Source of the DNA: Sarcomyxa edulis | Taxonomy: Eukaryota > Basidiomycota > Agaricomycetes > Agaricales > Mycenaceae | Reading direction: 5' to 3' | NCBI GenBank assembly: GCA_009761415.1 | Contig: QUOL01000022.1 | Coordinates: 1 to 64,000, forward strand | DNA length: 64,000 nt | Shown here: piece by piece, positions 1 through 9,879 of the stretch | Layout of the letters: every line of letters begins with the position of its first letter | Numbering within the stretch: the first letter of the stretch is position 1 | Made by a program: the position numbers and the translations under genes | The notes under the pieces: generated by a model | The model's input: only the letters and a program-made list of their open reading frames with translations | Told to the model about the DNA's origin: nothing | Databases searched by the model: none

Positions 1-2015
1 GCCCAGACACTCCTCCGCCTCAGGTCAGCAGCTTTGGGTCGCCAAGTCCCGTTCCCCCTTCACCGACGAGCGGACGGTTCGACGGTGAGCCAAGCGCAGA
101 GGGCTTCGAAGGCGAGGGATCGAGAGGGGACTTCGACCGTACGATCGAGAGCGACATTTCGGGGATGAAGATCGTCGAGGATGGAACAGTCGCTGGTCCA
201 GAGAGCTCGGCGGGCAACGTTCTGGAAGAGTCGGAGAACTTGGGTCGCGAGGAGACAGACGCCGCTGCCATCAGTAAGTCCGCCCAGGCGAACGTCCTCC
301 TCGTCTTTCTACACCTCATTAAAAAAAAAACCTTTACTTGTCTTCTAGGAAACCGACGACTTGACGAGCTCGAAAAGGAACAGGCAGAGGCCCGAAGGGC
401 AGACGTCGTACCAGAGAAAGGGGCGAACTCAGGAACGGGGATTCATCGCAGGCAGAGGTGGAAAGTATGATGATTGGTGAGTGACCTTCCCCTTTTTACC
501 CAACATTTTTGCTAATTCATTCCTTTTTTCGATTACGAAGATCCTCCTCCAGAGTCGCCTCCTGTAGAGGCACGGATGGAAGTCGATCTTCCACCCCCGA
601 TCGCTCGCCCTCCTTCTCCCGCCGTCGATCCCACCGTCCCCAGTCTATCCCTTCCTCCCCCGACTCTGTCCGATTCCCATGCGCCTGACGATCCTGATCG
701 TCGAGACGTTATCGATCCTCCTTGCTCACGCCCTCCTTCTCCCATGGCCGAGAACAATGACCGGGATCGCACACCAACGTCTCCTCGCATAGCTCCTCCA
801 CCGCCGCCAAAACCGAAGAAGGCCGTCCCTCAAAAGTCCGCTTCGTCGAAAGGAAAGCGGAAGGGCACCGACTCCAATTCCTTTGTCCGACACTCCAACG
901 CCGCGCGATTCCCCCGCGCCAGCGGCGTCTACGTCGACATCGTCAAAGCGAAAAGGAAAGAAACGCGCTAAGACCGACGAAACCGACTCCGAGATCGAAT
1001 TCACCGGGATTGTTCCCTTCGAGCCAAGATCAAGGTCGATCCAAAAGTCATCGCGACTTCTTCCACCAGAGAATCCGATGCTCCGGCAAAGAAGAGAGCT
1101 CGAAAGGGAAAAGGTCCAGCCGACCCAAGGAGGCACAGAAACCCCCTCCTAAGACCGTGCCGGCGACTACGCGTGTTCGACGTCAACGCGCTTTGGCTGT
1201 AGGCGAAGTTTTCCGACTCGAGGTGAGTAATTTCCTTTCTCCTTGTCATATTACCGCCCTCCAGCGGTTCCCTTTTATTGACTTTGTTCATTTGTTTATA
1301 GCATTTGATGTGTCGCCCTTGCCGGATCGCGCTCGATGTACAGCCATGCGTCGGGCTCCCCGGCCGACGTTGCCGAAAGTGCATCCGCGACAAGCACAAG
1401 TGCTCGATCAAGTTCAACGAGTTCACCAGCGCGGACAAGGCAAAGTACATCGCAGACGGCCTCTTGAAGTTGGTCACCGAGCCCGGCATTCCTCCTCCTG
1501 GTGAATCTTTCAGTCGGAACATAATCCCTTCGCACCAACAGCAGAAAGCCGACGAGGACCAGGAAATGGAGGATGACGACGAAGGTCCGTATTCCCGTAC
1601 GCGTCTGCGTACGGGAGTTAGTATTAAAATTCCTGACCGACGTCTAAACATCCCTCCCCCGCTCTCTCCAGACTTCGACACCGCTTCTCAGGTTGCTGCC
1701 AATGACGCCGAGGAGGCCGCTGCTAACGATGCGGCCCAAAAACACCTCCGAGCCCTGTGGTCCGCTTCTAGCAAGAGGTTCGAGCGGGATTTCTCGTCAT
1801 TCGTCGCTGGCCAGATCGCCAAGATAACCGAGGACGCGATGAACTTGCACTTCGGCGCCGTAGAATCGGCTTTCAACGAAGGGCTTTCGTACTCGTTCGG
1901 TGGGCCTCCCGCGCCTCTTCCTGTGCAGGACGACGTCGGAGAAGGGTCGAGCAGGTTAGATGGGGTGGTGATCGTTAAGAAGAAGGAGAAGAAGGATTCA
2001 AGGCAAGCTAAGTAG
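1..2015 (+). pseudogene. Decayed gene with a Zn2Cys6-like cysteine cluster, 5' end outside window
   Basis: The stretch is coding-like throughout but changes frame. An open frame runs from base 3 to a GTAAGT donor at 274. Proline/serine-rich frames follow from about 543, about 880 and about 1010, and the last exon (about 1302-2015) is clean. That exon begins with six cysteines spaced CX2C-X8-C-X7-C-X2C-X6-C, close to the fungal Zn2Cys6 pattern but with a longer first loop and no basic DNA-contacting run. A charged acidic segment and a C-terminal lysine-rich tail follow. Candidate introns are 274-348, about 476-540 and about 1224-1301. The N-terminal half cannot be joined in one frame with these sites, so I call it broken. 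It could also be a repeat-family gene with unusual splicing. Function unknown. It converges on the retrotransposon to its right. Confidence 0.5.
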
Positions 2016-2234
2016 TTTGTATAATCACTTCTTTTAAAATTTCCCTTCTTTCTTTTCTTTCATGTAATTCCCCCTCCTCGCGCGTCCTTTGTTCGGTCGG
2101 GCTCTCGCGTCTGCGGACATTTTTCCTCGGGTTTCGGCCCATATTACATTTTTTACGGATCGTAGCTTGTCGTCGGTACCACGTTAGGTGGTGCCGACTC
2201 GTATATCTGTACGGTTATCTGTAAATACAGAAAA

Positions 2235-3110
2235 CCGATTCTTCACGAGTCAATGGGTCCCGTTCTTAAGTCGCCGCAAGATCGGCCATAAACAATTGGT
2301 TATATGTCCAACACATAGGTTTCCTGTCAAAAATCCCCAAGTCGATCGGTCGGCCTTAATACCGGAAAGTGCACGATTTCGAACAACTTCGATCGGCTTT
2401 TGTCCAGAAATTTCGTCAAAGTCCTCATGAACAGCAGCGATCGGAATTTTGTTGTAGTCGCCCACGATCGGCTTTTTTCTACGTTCCATCACCCGGCCAC
2501 CGATCGTTGAACACTGCGATCCTCTCTGATTCCCTTTGTATAGACAATCGGCTTTTGTGCCAGGAACTCGTCTAGGTCCGGTGAGAGTACGACTTGGGAT
2601 ACAATCGGTCAAAACGATCAGTCTACCGATCGTCCTCTTGCTTTGTTTCTTCGGCCGATCGTTTGAACACGGCGACTCTCTTGGATTGCGTTCGTGTCGT
2701 CGATCGGCTTTCGGTGCAGCAATTTGTCTAAGTCCTCTTAGAGCAGCAGTAATCGGCAATTTCTCGCAGTCGGCCACGATCGGCCTTTTTCTATCTTTTC
2801 TTTAATCGGCTACCGATTGTTGGACATAACGACCTGCTCGGACTGTATTTGTATCGTCGATCGGCTTTTGTTCCAAGAATTCGTCCTTTCGCGTCCTTTT
2901 GAGCTATAGTCGGTTATTTCTCAGGATCGGCCTTCGTTGTGACGCTTTATCGGAGAAAGTACGACTTGGGATGCAATTGGCCAAGACGATCGGTCTACCG
3001 GTCATCCTCTTGCTTTGTTTCTTCAGCCGATCGTTAGAACAAGGTGTTGACCTGGATTCCGCTTGTTCTGGCACCTGGCCAGTAAAGTCTACGTAGAATC
3101 GATTGCTTCC
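2235..3110. repeat. Diverged ~156-bp tandem repeats rich in CGATCGG
   Basis: The phrase ATCGGCTTT followed by a conserved GTC-aagTCCTC-like tail recurs at about 2391, 2546, 2702 and 2859, a spacing of 155-157 bp. A weaker start lies near 2235. Inside the units a second element (CACGATCGGCnTTTTTCTA) recurs at about 2462 and 2775. The period is degraded after about 2950, where part of an earlier unit (GTACGACTTGGGAT, 2587 and 2959) reappears out of register. No credible protein is encoded. The array sits between the decayed gene and the 3' end of the retrotransposon pol gene. Confidence 0.7.
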
Positions 3111-3329
3111 TCGGGGTAGTATCCCTCTTCTTGTCGAAACAGGGTCGGAAACAAGGGTTATTCTTGAGAGAAGAGTGCTGATATTCTTGTAATAATGTAC
3201 ATTTTTGTATGGAAAAATAGAAAGGTGATTCAAAGTATCATGTGGAGAAGGGAGCCTTATGCAGAGTTGTTCGTTCGCGGTCCCTTGTTGGAGTATTTCC
3301 CGATGTTTCCAGATATCCGCGCGATATCT

Positions 3330-6300
3330 TTACGATCGTTCCGGAGGCCTTAGCGTATTAGATTCTTGTTCCGGCCTTTTTGGAAACTTCCACAATCGTG
3401 TCCTATACGTTCCCGGGAGTGCATCGTCTCCGGGCTCCACGAGAGTAAACTCGTCAGGCGTGTCCTCATCGGCCATATCATCCAGCTGCTTCGTCGACTT
3501 CCCAACTAGCGTAGTAACTGGTAGGGTTATCTCGTTCCTCCTCATGTATGGGATCAATCGGTATGCGGCGAATCGGTGTTCAGCGATCGCTCCTGTCACT
3601 TCCGATAGGATGTAGCTTCCCGATTTGGTTTGGCGAACCACGACCATTGGACCGATGTATCGGGGCTTCATTTTGTTGTTCAGTTCCTTCTCTATCCGAG
3701 TATTACGAACAAGTACGAGTCTTCCTGGCGCGAACTTGAAATCGTGAATTTGTCCCTCGTATTTCTTTAAAAACTGCTCTGCCGACTGGAGACGCGATCG
3801 GTATTTGTCTCGCTGAACCTTGGAGAGCTCTTTGTCCCTCTTTTGAAGCTTCATCGCCCTTCTTGAAATAAGTTCTCCAAAATTCATATCGTCGTCTATG
3901 AAGGGATGCATGAATGTGGACTGTTCCAGGTCGAAGGGGTGGATCGCCTGAACCCCGTGCGCGATATAATAAGGCGAGTACCCCGTCGATTTCTGGATCG
4001 TAATACGCTCCGCCCAGAATATCGCATGAGCCGCCTTTGGCCATATTGATTGGTTGCCGTCGCAGGATTTGATGAGTGATTCCCGAACATCATAGTGCTT
4101 TCTCTCAATAACACCCTGTGCTTGAGAGTTATATCCTGAAATGCGAATGTGATGAATTCCATATTGCTTTTGTAGCTGATCGGCCGCCTTGACCCATGGC
4201 TTTCCGTTATCGGTTACGATTTCCATTATGCTTCCCCACCTGCAGAGAATGTCTTCAAAGATGAAGTTAGCTAGGTTTACTGCGCTCTCGCTTTTCAGCA
4301 TTCTCCACTCGGGGTATGAACTGAGCGAGCATCGGCCATGCGCGATTACATGGAAGCCATCGACCGTTGGTAAATGCATTGTATCCATATATATTTTCCC
4401 GAATAGTGGGAAGGGGATGGCTATCGTCGGCGGGATATGGATTTTCGCGTCATTACGGAGCTGACATTGGTGACATGTTCGAACAAACCACTGGATATCC
4501 TCGCTCATACTAGGCCACCAGAAACGAGACATAAGTCTGACCTTTGTCGACCACGCCGCTTTGTGTCCGTACTTGTCGTGAAGCTCGGCCATTATCGCTA
4601 ATCGCTTGTCTGGTGATAAAACCAATTTATGGGATAACTGCTTGTCTCTTCGCCACAAGCGGCCATCGAGGACAAAGAACCGGGTCGCCTTTTTCATGAA
4701 TGCCTTGTAACTTTTATCGCTAAAGCCGATCGGTCGCTCGGGTTTTTCTAGGTATTTTTGAATTTCGAGCAGCTCAGCATCTCGTTTTAAGGCGTTTTCC
4801 GTTTGCGGAATGATAACATTTGGTCGTTGTTCCGTGGTGAAAACTGATACCGATCCTCTGGCCTTTTCCTTGGATCGCTGGTAATTCATTAATATCGCGA
4901 TCGGCAATGGGCGATCGTCAATCATGAGTCGACAGGGCGGTACCGAGTCGAGCAGCGAATCGACTTGTGCTCTTCCCCTATTGAGGACTTCCACCGAGAA
5001 TCCACAGGCCCGATCGATCCACTCTTCGACGTCTTCATCTTCTTCCGGGTCCTCCGGAGCCCTACGCCTTCGCGACAGCCCATCGGCTGGTCCCATTGAA
5101 GTACCCGGTATGTGAACAAGTTTAAACGTAAACAGTTGAATGGCGGCTATCCAGCGATTTATTGCAGCGTTAGGTTGTATGTCCGGGTTATTGAGCATGC
5201 CTTTGATGTACTTTGCATCGGTTCGGACAGTGAAGTTCTTGATCCCAACAATATACAGTCGGTAAGCACGCAACGCCCTGAATAGCCCATAGAGTTCAAT
5301 CTTCGCTTGCGAGTAACCCTGTTCCCGATCGTTCCAAGTGATCGATCCGAATCGGGATGGGTATTCGACACCGTCCGATCCAAGTTGAAGTAATACACAG
5401 CCCATGGCGATCCATGACGAATCGACTTCCAAGTAAACCATTCGTTCAGACAGGTAGTCGATCGCCCTTAATGCTGGCGATGTGATTAAGAGGTGTTTTA
5501 AAATCGCCATTGCTTTCTGTTGGGCCGACTCGAAGATGAAGTCTACATCCTTCCTAGTGAGCATGACCAGGGGCCGAGCGTGAAATGAGAAGTTTTTGAT
5601 AAAGATCCTCATCAAGCCGAGCGTCCCTAAGAATGCTCGTACATCGGTGAGGTCTTCGCATGGCGGCCAGTCCCGGATTTTCTGTACTTTAGATTCGTCA
5701 GGAATTCTTCCTTCGGCACTGCAACGATGTCCGACAATGATGACCGATTTCACTGCGAGGAAAGATTTCTTTGCATTGAAGGTGCCTCCTGCATGCCGAA
5801 TCCTGTGAATGATGCGATTAACGTTAACCAGGTGTTCCCATATAAAGCGTCTAATTCCAGAATTTTCCGGTATAGTTTCAAATTCACCGGTCGGTAATTT
5901 GTAATAGGTGCTTGGTCCTTTGACTGGGCAATCGTCCACAAAGGGCTGAGTGTACTTTGGTATCTCGTCTTGAAGGATAAACGAGACATCGCCTTGTTGG
6001 ATCTGCACCGAATTAGTGTATCCTTGAGGCAACCGCGTCAGTCGGAATGTTCCCATCGGTGTTTGGAAGGTAGTCAGATCTCTCGATGGTACCGCTAGGA
6101 TTCTATGGTCGAATCCTACGAACAGGTCGAACATCCCGTACACGCATGCGCCACCGAACGACTCGGCATAGACTTCGACAATCGGTGGGCATCCTGCGTC
6201 TTTGATAGTGATCGCGTTGAGCGGTTGTAAGTCGTGAACGATGCGCAGGGATACGCCGTCTTTTTTAGGAACACAAAACCACCTCGAGCGATACGAGGAA

Positions 6301-7148
6301 TTCGACGGTTCATAAACACCTACCGATATTTTATCCTTTACCGCCTGTACAACCTTGTCCCGAATGCCTGGTGGAATAGGTATGTTTTTGTAACTCCACG
6401 GCGTATGTTCTAGGACTGGAAGTTTGATCGGCTCGAAGTAGTCCGATCGAAAGTGTCCTTTCTCCGTCTCATCCCATGCAAAACCCATTTCGTGTATTTT
6501 GATAATATGATGTACCAGCTTCTCCTCTTCGGGCCATAGAAATCCATCGGCATTTATGTGTTGGTCGATCATTCTTTCCTGAGTATATCTTGTGCCAGGA
6601 ATGAAGTCTGGGGGACTAGTTGGTAGGATCGGCAGAGTCTCTAATGGATCGCACGGGAATTTCCGTATGATACGGAATTCCTCTGGTAGGGTGGCAGCTA
6701 CTGGCTGCGTTCGTCTTTCTACAGGTTTGTACTTTTTCCCTTTCTTTTTCTTCGCCGGTGGATCGGCTTTTAGTGTAGCGTCCGCATCGATTGTGACGAT
6801 ACGGTGTGCTTCTTTGTTATACAACGGATGAAGCTCCGATTGGGACCACCTTGCTCCCTCTGTCACTGCTTCTCCTGGGTATATATCGATGGGTGGTGTA
6901 AGTTCGGGTTCGGTAGTACGCGGAATAGAATGGATCGCCTCGGTCGGTGATCCGTTTATTAATAGTGAGTCTTCTAATTCAGTCGGGGTATTGTCGGCCA
7001 CTGTTAGGTACAGAGCCGATGTATATTCGCGGAGGGTTTGTTCGACTAAGGGTACCCTCCTACCGGGTAAAAACCCACTGAAGCTGGAGGACCGCGTCGT
7101 GGTTTGATAAACGTTGGTAGCGTCACGATTCGGCCAGTGTTTGGACAA
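3330..7148 (-). CDS. pol: Ty3/gypsy Pol: reverse transcriptase, RNase H, integrase
   Basis: About 1270 codons, expressed by -1 frameshift from gag rather than from its own start, because the first part overlaps gag. Reverse transcriptase begins near residue 300. Its first catalytic block reads MFDLFVGFDHR, and the YxDD box is the variant FVDD near residue 402. RNase H follows with an EVDSS block near 574 and a later RTDAKY. The integrase has an HX4H-CX2C zinc motif (HDKYGH then CHQC), and its three acidic residues lie in MDTMH, VTDNGKPW and GVIERKH, all present. No chromodomain is visible. The tail after integrase is a short beta-rich segment and then acidic sequence. No protease is encoded here; it lies at the end of gag. 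All catalytic residues I can check are intact. Confidence 0.9.
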   Translation of the reverse strand: MSKHWPNRDATNVYQTTTRSSSFSGFLPGRRVPLVEQTLREYTSALYLTVADNTPTELEDSLLINGSPTEAIHSIPRTTEPELTPPIDIYPGEAVTEGARWSQSELHPLYNKEAHRIVTIDADATLKADPPAKKKKGKKYKPVERRTQPVAATLPEEFRIIRKFPCDPLETLPILPTSPPDFIPGTRYTQERMIDQHINADGFLWPEEEKLVHHIIKIHEMGFAWDETEKGHFRSDYFEPIKLPVLEHTPWSYKNIPIPPGIRDKVVQAVKDKISVGVYEPSNSSYRSRWFCVPKKDGVSLRIVHDLQPLNAITIKDAGCPPIVEVYAESFGGACVYGMFDLFVGFDHRILAVPSRDLTTFQTPMGTFRLTRLPQGYTNSVQIQQGDVSFILQDEIPKYTQPFVDDCPVKGPSTYYKLPTGEFETIPENSGIRRFIWEHLVNVNRIIHRIRHAGGTFNAKKSFLAVKSVIIVGHRCSAEGRIPDESKVQKIRDWPPCEDLTDVRAFLGTLGLMRIFIKNFSFHARPLVMLTRKDVDFIFESAQQKAMAILKHLLITSPALRAIDYLSERMVYLEVDSSWIAMGCVLLQLGSDGVEYPSRFGSITWNDREQGYSQAKIELYGLFRALRAYRLYIVGIKNFTVRTDAKYIKGMLNNPDIQPNAAINRWIAAIQLFTFKLVHIPGTSMGPADGLSRRRRAPEDPEEDEDVEEWIDRACGFSVEVLNRGRAQVDSLLDSVPPCRLMIDDRPLPIAILMNYQRSKEKARGSVSVFTTEQRPNVIIPQTENALKRDAELLEIQKYLEKPERPIGFSDKSYKAFMKKATRFFVLDGRLWRRDKQLSHKLVLSPDKRLAIMAELHDKYGHKAAWSTKVRLMSRFWWPSMSEDIQWFVRTCHQCQLRNDAKIHIPPTIAIPFPLFGKIYMDTMHLPTVDGFHVIAHGRCSLSSYPEWRMLKSESAVNLANFIFEDILCRWGSIMEIVTDNGKPWVKAADQLQKQYGIHHIRISGYNSQAQGVIERKHYDVRESLIKSCDGNQSIWPKAAHAIFWAERITIQKSTGYSPYYIAHGVQAIHPFDLEQSTFMHPFIDDDMNFGELISRRAMKLQKRDKELSKVQRDKYRSRLQSAEQFLKKYEGQIHDFKFAPGRLVLVRNTRIEKELNNKMKPRYIGPMVVVRQTKSGSYILSEVTGAIAEHRFAAYRLIPYMRRNEITLPVTTLVGKSTKQLDDMADEDTPDEFTLVEPGDDALPGTYRTRLWKFPKRPEQESNTLRPPERS

Positions 7149-9601
7149 GTCAATGTCAAGTCTTGATCACCCGATAGGTGGTCCTTCGTGACACATTCCG
7201 TCAGTTTGAAGAAAGGTCGGCCCATGAGGATGTCGAAGGGGGCATTTTCTACGACGTGAACTTTAAGGTAGATTTCCAGACCAGCGATCGAAAACTTCAA
7301 GTCTTCGATTAGACCCGTAGTCGTATCGGTTTGACTGTTGGCAGATTCCATAGTGATTTTATGGTCGGGGCGCAAGTGAATTCCAAGCCTTTGCCATAAC
7401 CCTTTGTTCATGGCGATAATCTCCGACCCACCGTCCAAGACGCATTCAATCCTCTCATCCTCTATTTTCGGGTAAATGACCCTCAGCTTTTCGATCGATG
7501 ATCCCGTCAAAAGAACTTCTTCGTCGGGGCCGATCGGGTTAGCGTACCGTAGGATGTAACTGGTATCGGGGTTGTCCTCGTCATCCGGGTTGACCGATTC
7601 TAATTTGCCAACCGTTGGTATTCTCTTCGTTGAGACTAGTTCTTTATACTGTTTCCTCACGTCCAGGCTGAGTGACAGAAGTTCGCGCTGCGAAATTGTG
7701 AACTGGGCGTCGAGCGATCGCTTGAGCACGGCTTTAGCTATTTCGGGATCCTCGATCGGCGTCGAGAATTTATATTGTGGACCTGTTGGTAGCGATCGGC
7801 GACCATCCGGCAGTGGTTCCTGGAATTCGACCGATTTCTTCTTTGGGGGAGGGACAACGGGCGTTTCCTCAGATAGCGGGGAAGGACGCCCTGGCGGCCC
7901 CTTTCTCCTCATGGCCGGTGCCGGCCTTTCGTCCGGTGTTTTACCACTTCTGGTTGTCCTTTTTACGCCCTCATTGACCAGTGTGTAACCCGATTCGCTC
8001 TCGTCGTCATCTTCTTCGATTGTCCCACCAGAATAATAATAGGCCCCTTGGTCTGCATTCGACGTATACCACATTGTGGATGCATGAGGCGGTTGTTCGC
8101 GAATGAAGTTTACACCATTGATGATCGCTCCTGGATACAGTTCGTGGTACCTCGAGATCCGAGCCGCAAGGTTTGGTCCCTCAATGTTTCCGGGCACCCA
8201 GGACCCGTTCGGCAAGACGATTCGGCCTGTGTCGTTTCTCATGCATTTGCCGTCTCGTATGAATTCTGCGACCTTGGGGCATTCTCGTATAAAGTGAGTC
8301 GGTTCGGAGCAGAAGGTGCAGAGAGAGCTCGCGCCTCCCGGTGCCGGTGGTCTGCGGATCGGCGATCGGTCGATAAAGGGGTTCGGCGCTCTATACGCCT
8401 GTGGAACATATCCCTGATTTCTCGGCGGGTAGGCCTGGGTTGCATTGATCCCCATATTAGACAGCGTCCTAGCCATGGTGTTCATGTTGGCGACCATCTC
8501 TCTGTTGAGCGCCTTCATTTCTCTAGACATCTCGTCAATCTCGGTTTTGTACGACGGAATCGGCTGTGGCGACATGACACCCGATCCATATAGAATCTGT
8601 CCTCCGAGGATATACAAGGCCGCGTCGTATACGTCAGTGACTTCGTATGGCGTGTCGATGTCGTGATTTGGCTTCGTGATTCTGAGTCGGCTTATAACCT
8701 GCATCAGGAACTCCGGATGTATCCCCCTGGTATAATACCGCTTGACTTCGCCTTCGGTGATTCTTTTCTCTTTTAAAAGGTGCGAGGTGATCTTCATGAA
8801 TTCCCTATGATATCGCCCGAGGTCCGATTTAGTGTTGATCGGATTCGCTACCTCTTTCGCGAGAAGGACCTCCAAGTCATTCAACAAATACTTCTTCTTC
8901 TCGTTCGACCCCGGATACAACGCCTTGATGAGTTCCTTGAATTCTTCCCAAGTCGCATGTTTCGTTATTGATTTCCACACAGCTTCGTCGTCAGTGCTTA
9001 GATAGAATAGTGCTGCGTCGACTTTTCCCGCCACGTCTATTACGTTGGCCGTGGCGCATATTTGTTCAATATCGGCAAAATATCGAAGGAGCGATTCGTC
9101 TTTCCCATCAAACTTCGGCGCGTCTCTGCCTGTGCGAGTGGGTAAAGGTCTGGCGGCCATCGCTATGTTAGGTTGGCGATTGGGAATCGGCTGCTGGTTT
9201 CTAAGTGGGTGACGGGTGAGAATCGGTATTTGGGATCGGTTATTGCTTGGTCCAGCGATCGGCTCCGCAGTGGCTTCGGGGGAATTCGACTTCGAAGAGG
9301 TGAGTGATGAAGGTGTAACCGATGATTCTGTCGTGCTTTCCGATTTCTGTGTTACAGGGGGATCTTCGTCTTCCGATTGGGAATCAATGATAGAAGGAGG
9401 ATTTAGAGATGGTATCCAATCGAGGCTTAGCGAAGGCTCGTCAGGTAACGGAGATAGGGGAGAACTTGGCGACGGAGTGTCTTGTGGTTCGGGAAGAGGG
9501 ACGTCTTCCGGAAGGATTTGTGGTTGTGGAACCTGAGCGAGTGCTTGTGATTCTGCTTGCAGAATGCGGTATGAAGCGCGGGTTACACGTCTAGTAGACA
9601 C
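7046..9601 (-). CDS. gag: Ty3/gypsy Gag with C-terminal protease
   Basis: An 851-codon open frame. The first ~145 residues are proline/serine/glutamate-rich and disordered, followed by a helical capsid-like region. A single CCHC zinc knuckle (CTFCSEPTHFIREC) lies near residue 428. A retropepsin-like domain near residue 719 has the active-site block VLDGGSEIIAM (DGG in place of the usual DTG/DSG) and a later ILMGRPFF flap-like block. The frame is open back through the primer-binding site, but no ATG is found before residue 148 (ATG at 9160). The stretch before it looks coding, so initiation is either non-AUG, from a spliced leader, or at that internal Met. The stop is at 7046-7048, just after the frameshift heptamer. 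Confidence 0.85.
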   Translation of the reverse strand: MSTRRVTRASYRILQAESQALAQVPQPQILPEDVPLPEPQDTPSPSSPLSPLPDEPSLSLDWIPSLNPPSIIDSQSEDEDPPVTQKSESTTESSVTPSSLTSSKSNSPEATAEPIAGPSNNRSQIPILTRHPLRNQQPIPNRQPNIAMAARPLPTRTGRDAPKFDGKDESLLRYFADIEQICATANVIDVAGKVDAALFYLSTDDEAVWKSITKHATWEEFKELIKALYPGSNEKKKYLLNDLEVLLAKEVANPINTKSDLGRYHREFMKITSHLLKEKRITEGEVKRYYTRGIHPEFLMQVISRLRITKPNHDIDTPYEVTDVYDAALYILGGQILYGSGVMSPQPIPSYKTEIDEMSREMKALNREMVANMNTMARTLSNMGINATQAYPPRNQGYVPQAYRAPNPFIDRSPIRRPPAPGGASSLCTFCSEPTHFIRECPKVAEFIRDGKCMRNDTGRIVLPNGSWVPGNIEGPNLAARISRYHELYPGAIINGVNFIREQPPHASTMWYTSNADQGAYYYSGGTIEEDDDESESGYTLVNEGVKRTTRSGKTPDERPAPAMRRKGPPGRPSPLSEETPVVPPPKKKSVEFQEPLPDGRRSLPTGPQYKFSTPIEDPEIAKAVLKRSLDAQFTISQRELLSLSLDVRKQYKELVSTKRIPTVGKLESVNPDDEDNPDTSYILRYANPIGPDEEVLLTGSSIEKLRVIYPKIEDERIECVLDGGSEIIAMNKGLWQRLGIHLRPDHKITMESANSQTDTTTGLIEDLKFSIAGLEIYLKVHVVENAPFDILMGRPFFKLTECVTKDHLSGDQDLTLTCPNTGRIVTLPTFIKPRRGPPASVGFYPVGGYP
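7052..7076 (-). promoter_or_regulatory. Programmed -1 ribosomal frameshift site (gag to pol)
   Basis: Reading the minus strand, the heptamer G GGT TTT lies at 7070-7076 in exactly the X XXY YYZ register of the gag frame, about 20 nt before the gag stop. Slipping back one base moves ribosomes straight into the open pol frame. Immediately downstream TACCC and GGGTA can form a short stem around a 7-nt loop, and GGGTACCC is self-complementary, so a stimulatory hairpin is possible. Confidence 0.7.
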
Positions 9602-9609
9602 CTTTAAAT

Positions 9610-9628
9610 CCCCTCGCGGTGGGCTCCA
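9610..9628 (-). other. Putative tRNA primer-binding site
   Basis: On the minus strand TGGAGCCCACCGCGAGGGG lies two bases after a CACA that could end the 5' LTR, about 10-30 nt before the gag frame. Its complement ends in CCA like a mature tRNA 3' end. I could not assign it to a specific tRNA; it does not match the common initiator-Met site. Confidence 0.45.
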
Positions 9629-9630
9629 GT

Positions 9631-9870
9631 TGTGATGAGGACTGCGGCGCTAGGTGCGAAATAGTTTCTGCAACCTAACAGTAGTTCGTCCACTAAGGGT
9701 TTAGGTGACGTTTGTTTGAGGGGATTTGTACTTGACGGTAATACCTAAATGCTCGAGGTTTTTATAAGTAAATATAATGGAGAGGTCTAAATGACCTCTG
9801 TGAGAATTATAATGCGACGAGAGGAAGCCCTCTCGAATTTAGAGGTAAAGGAACTGGGAGTGAACGACTT
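9631..9870 (-). other. Putative LTR U5/R edge with TATA-like promoter
   Basis: On + this begins TGTGATGAGG, giving the expected CA end on the minus strand next to the primer-binding site. A TATA-like stretch occurs near 9758-9776 (TTATATTTACTTATAAA on the minus strand). The other LTR border is not resolved because the sequence grades into repeats. Confidence 0.35.
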
Positions 9871-9879
9871 AGCCGATCG

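Larger units (their letters stand above)
3330..9631 (-). mobile_element. Ty3/gypsy LTR retrotransposon (internal region)
   Basis: Gag-protease and pol genes lie head to tail on the minus strand with a 103-nt overlap in a -1 relationship. They are preceded by a CCA-ended primer-binding site at 9610-9628 and an LTR-like edge beginning TGTGATGAGG at 9631. Domain order is Gag, CCHC knuckle, protease, reverse transcriptase, RNase H, integrase, which is the Ty3/gypsy order. Both genes are open over their full length, so the element may be young. I could not find a second LTR: the sequence starting at 9631 has no counterpart left of pol inside the window. The true element therefore either extends past the left edge or is truncated. 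Both flanks share a CGATCGG-rich composition with the coding part. Confidence 0.85.

Noticed and set aside
2160..3300. This region as the 3' LTR of the retrotransposon
   Set aside because: It does not share sequence with the region right of 9631, nor are TG...CA borders paired.
3330..3600. Chromodomain at the C-terminus of Pol
   Set aside because: The tail after integrase lacks the aromatic cage pattern; it ends in an acidic, then basic stretch with no chromodomain-like block.
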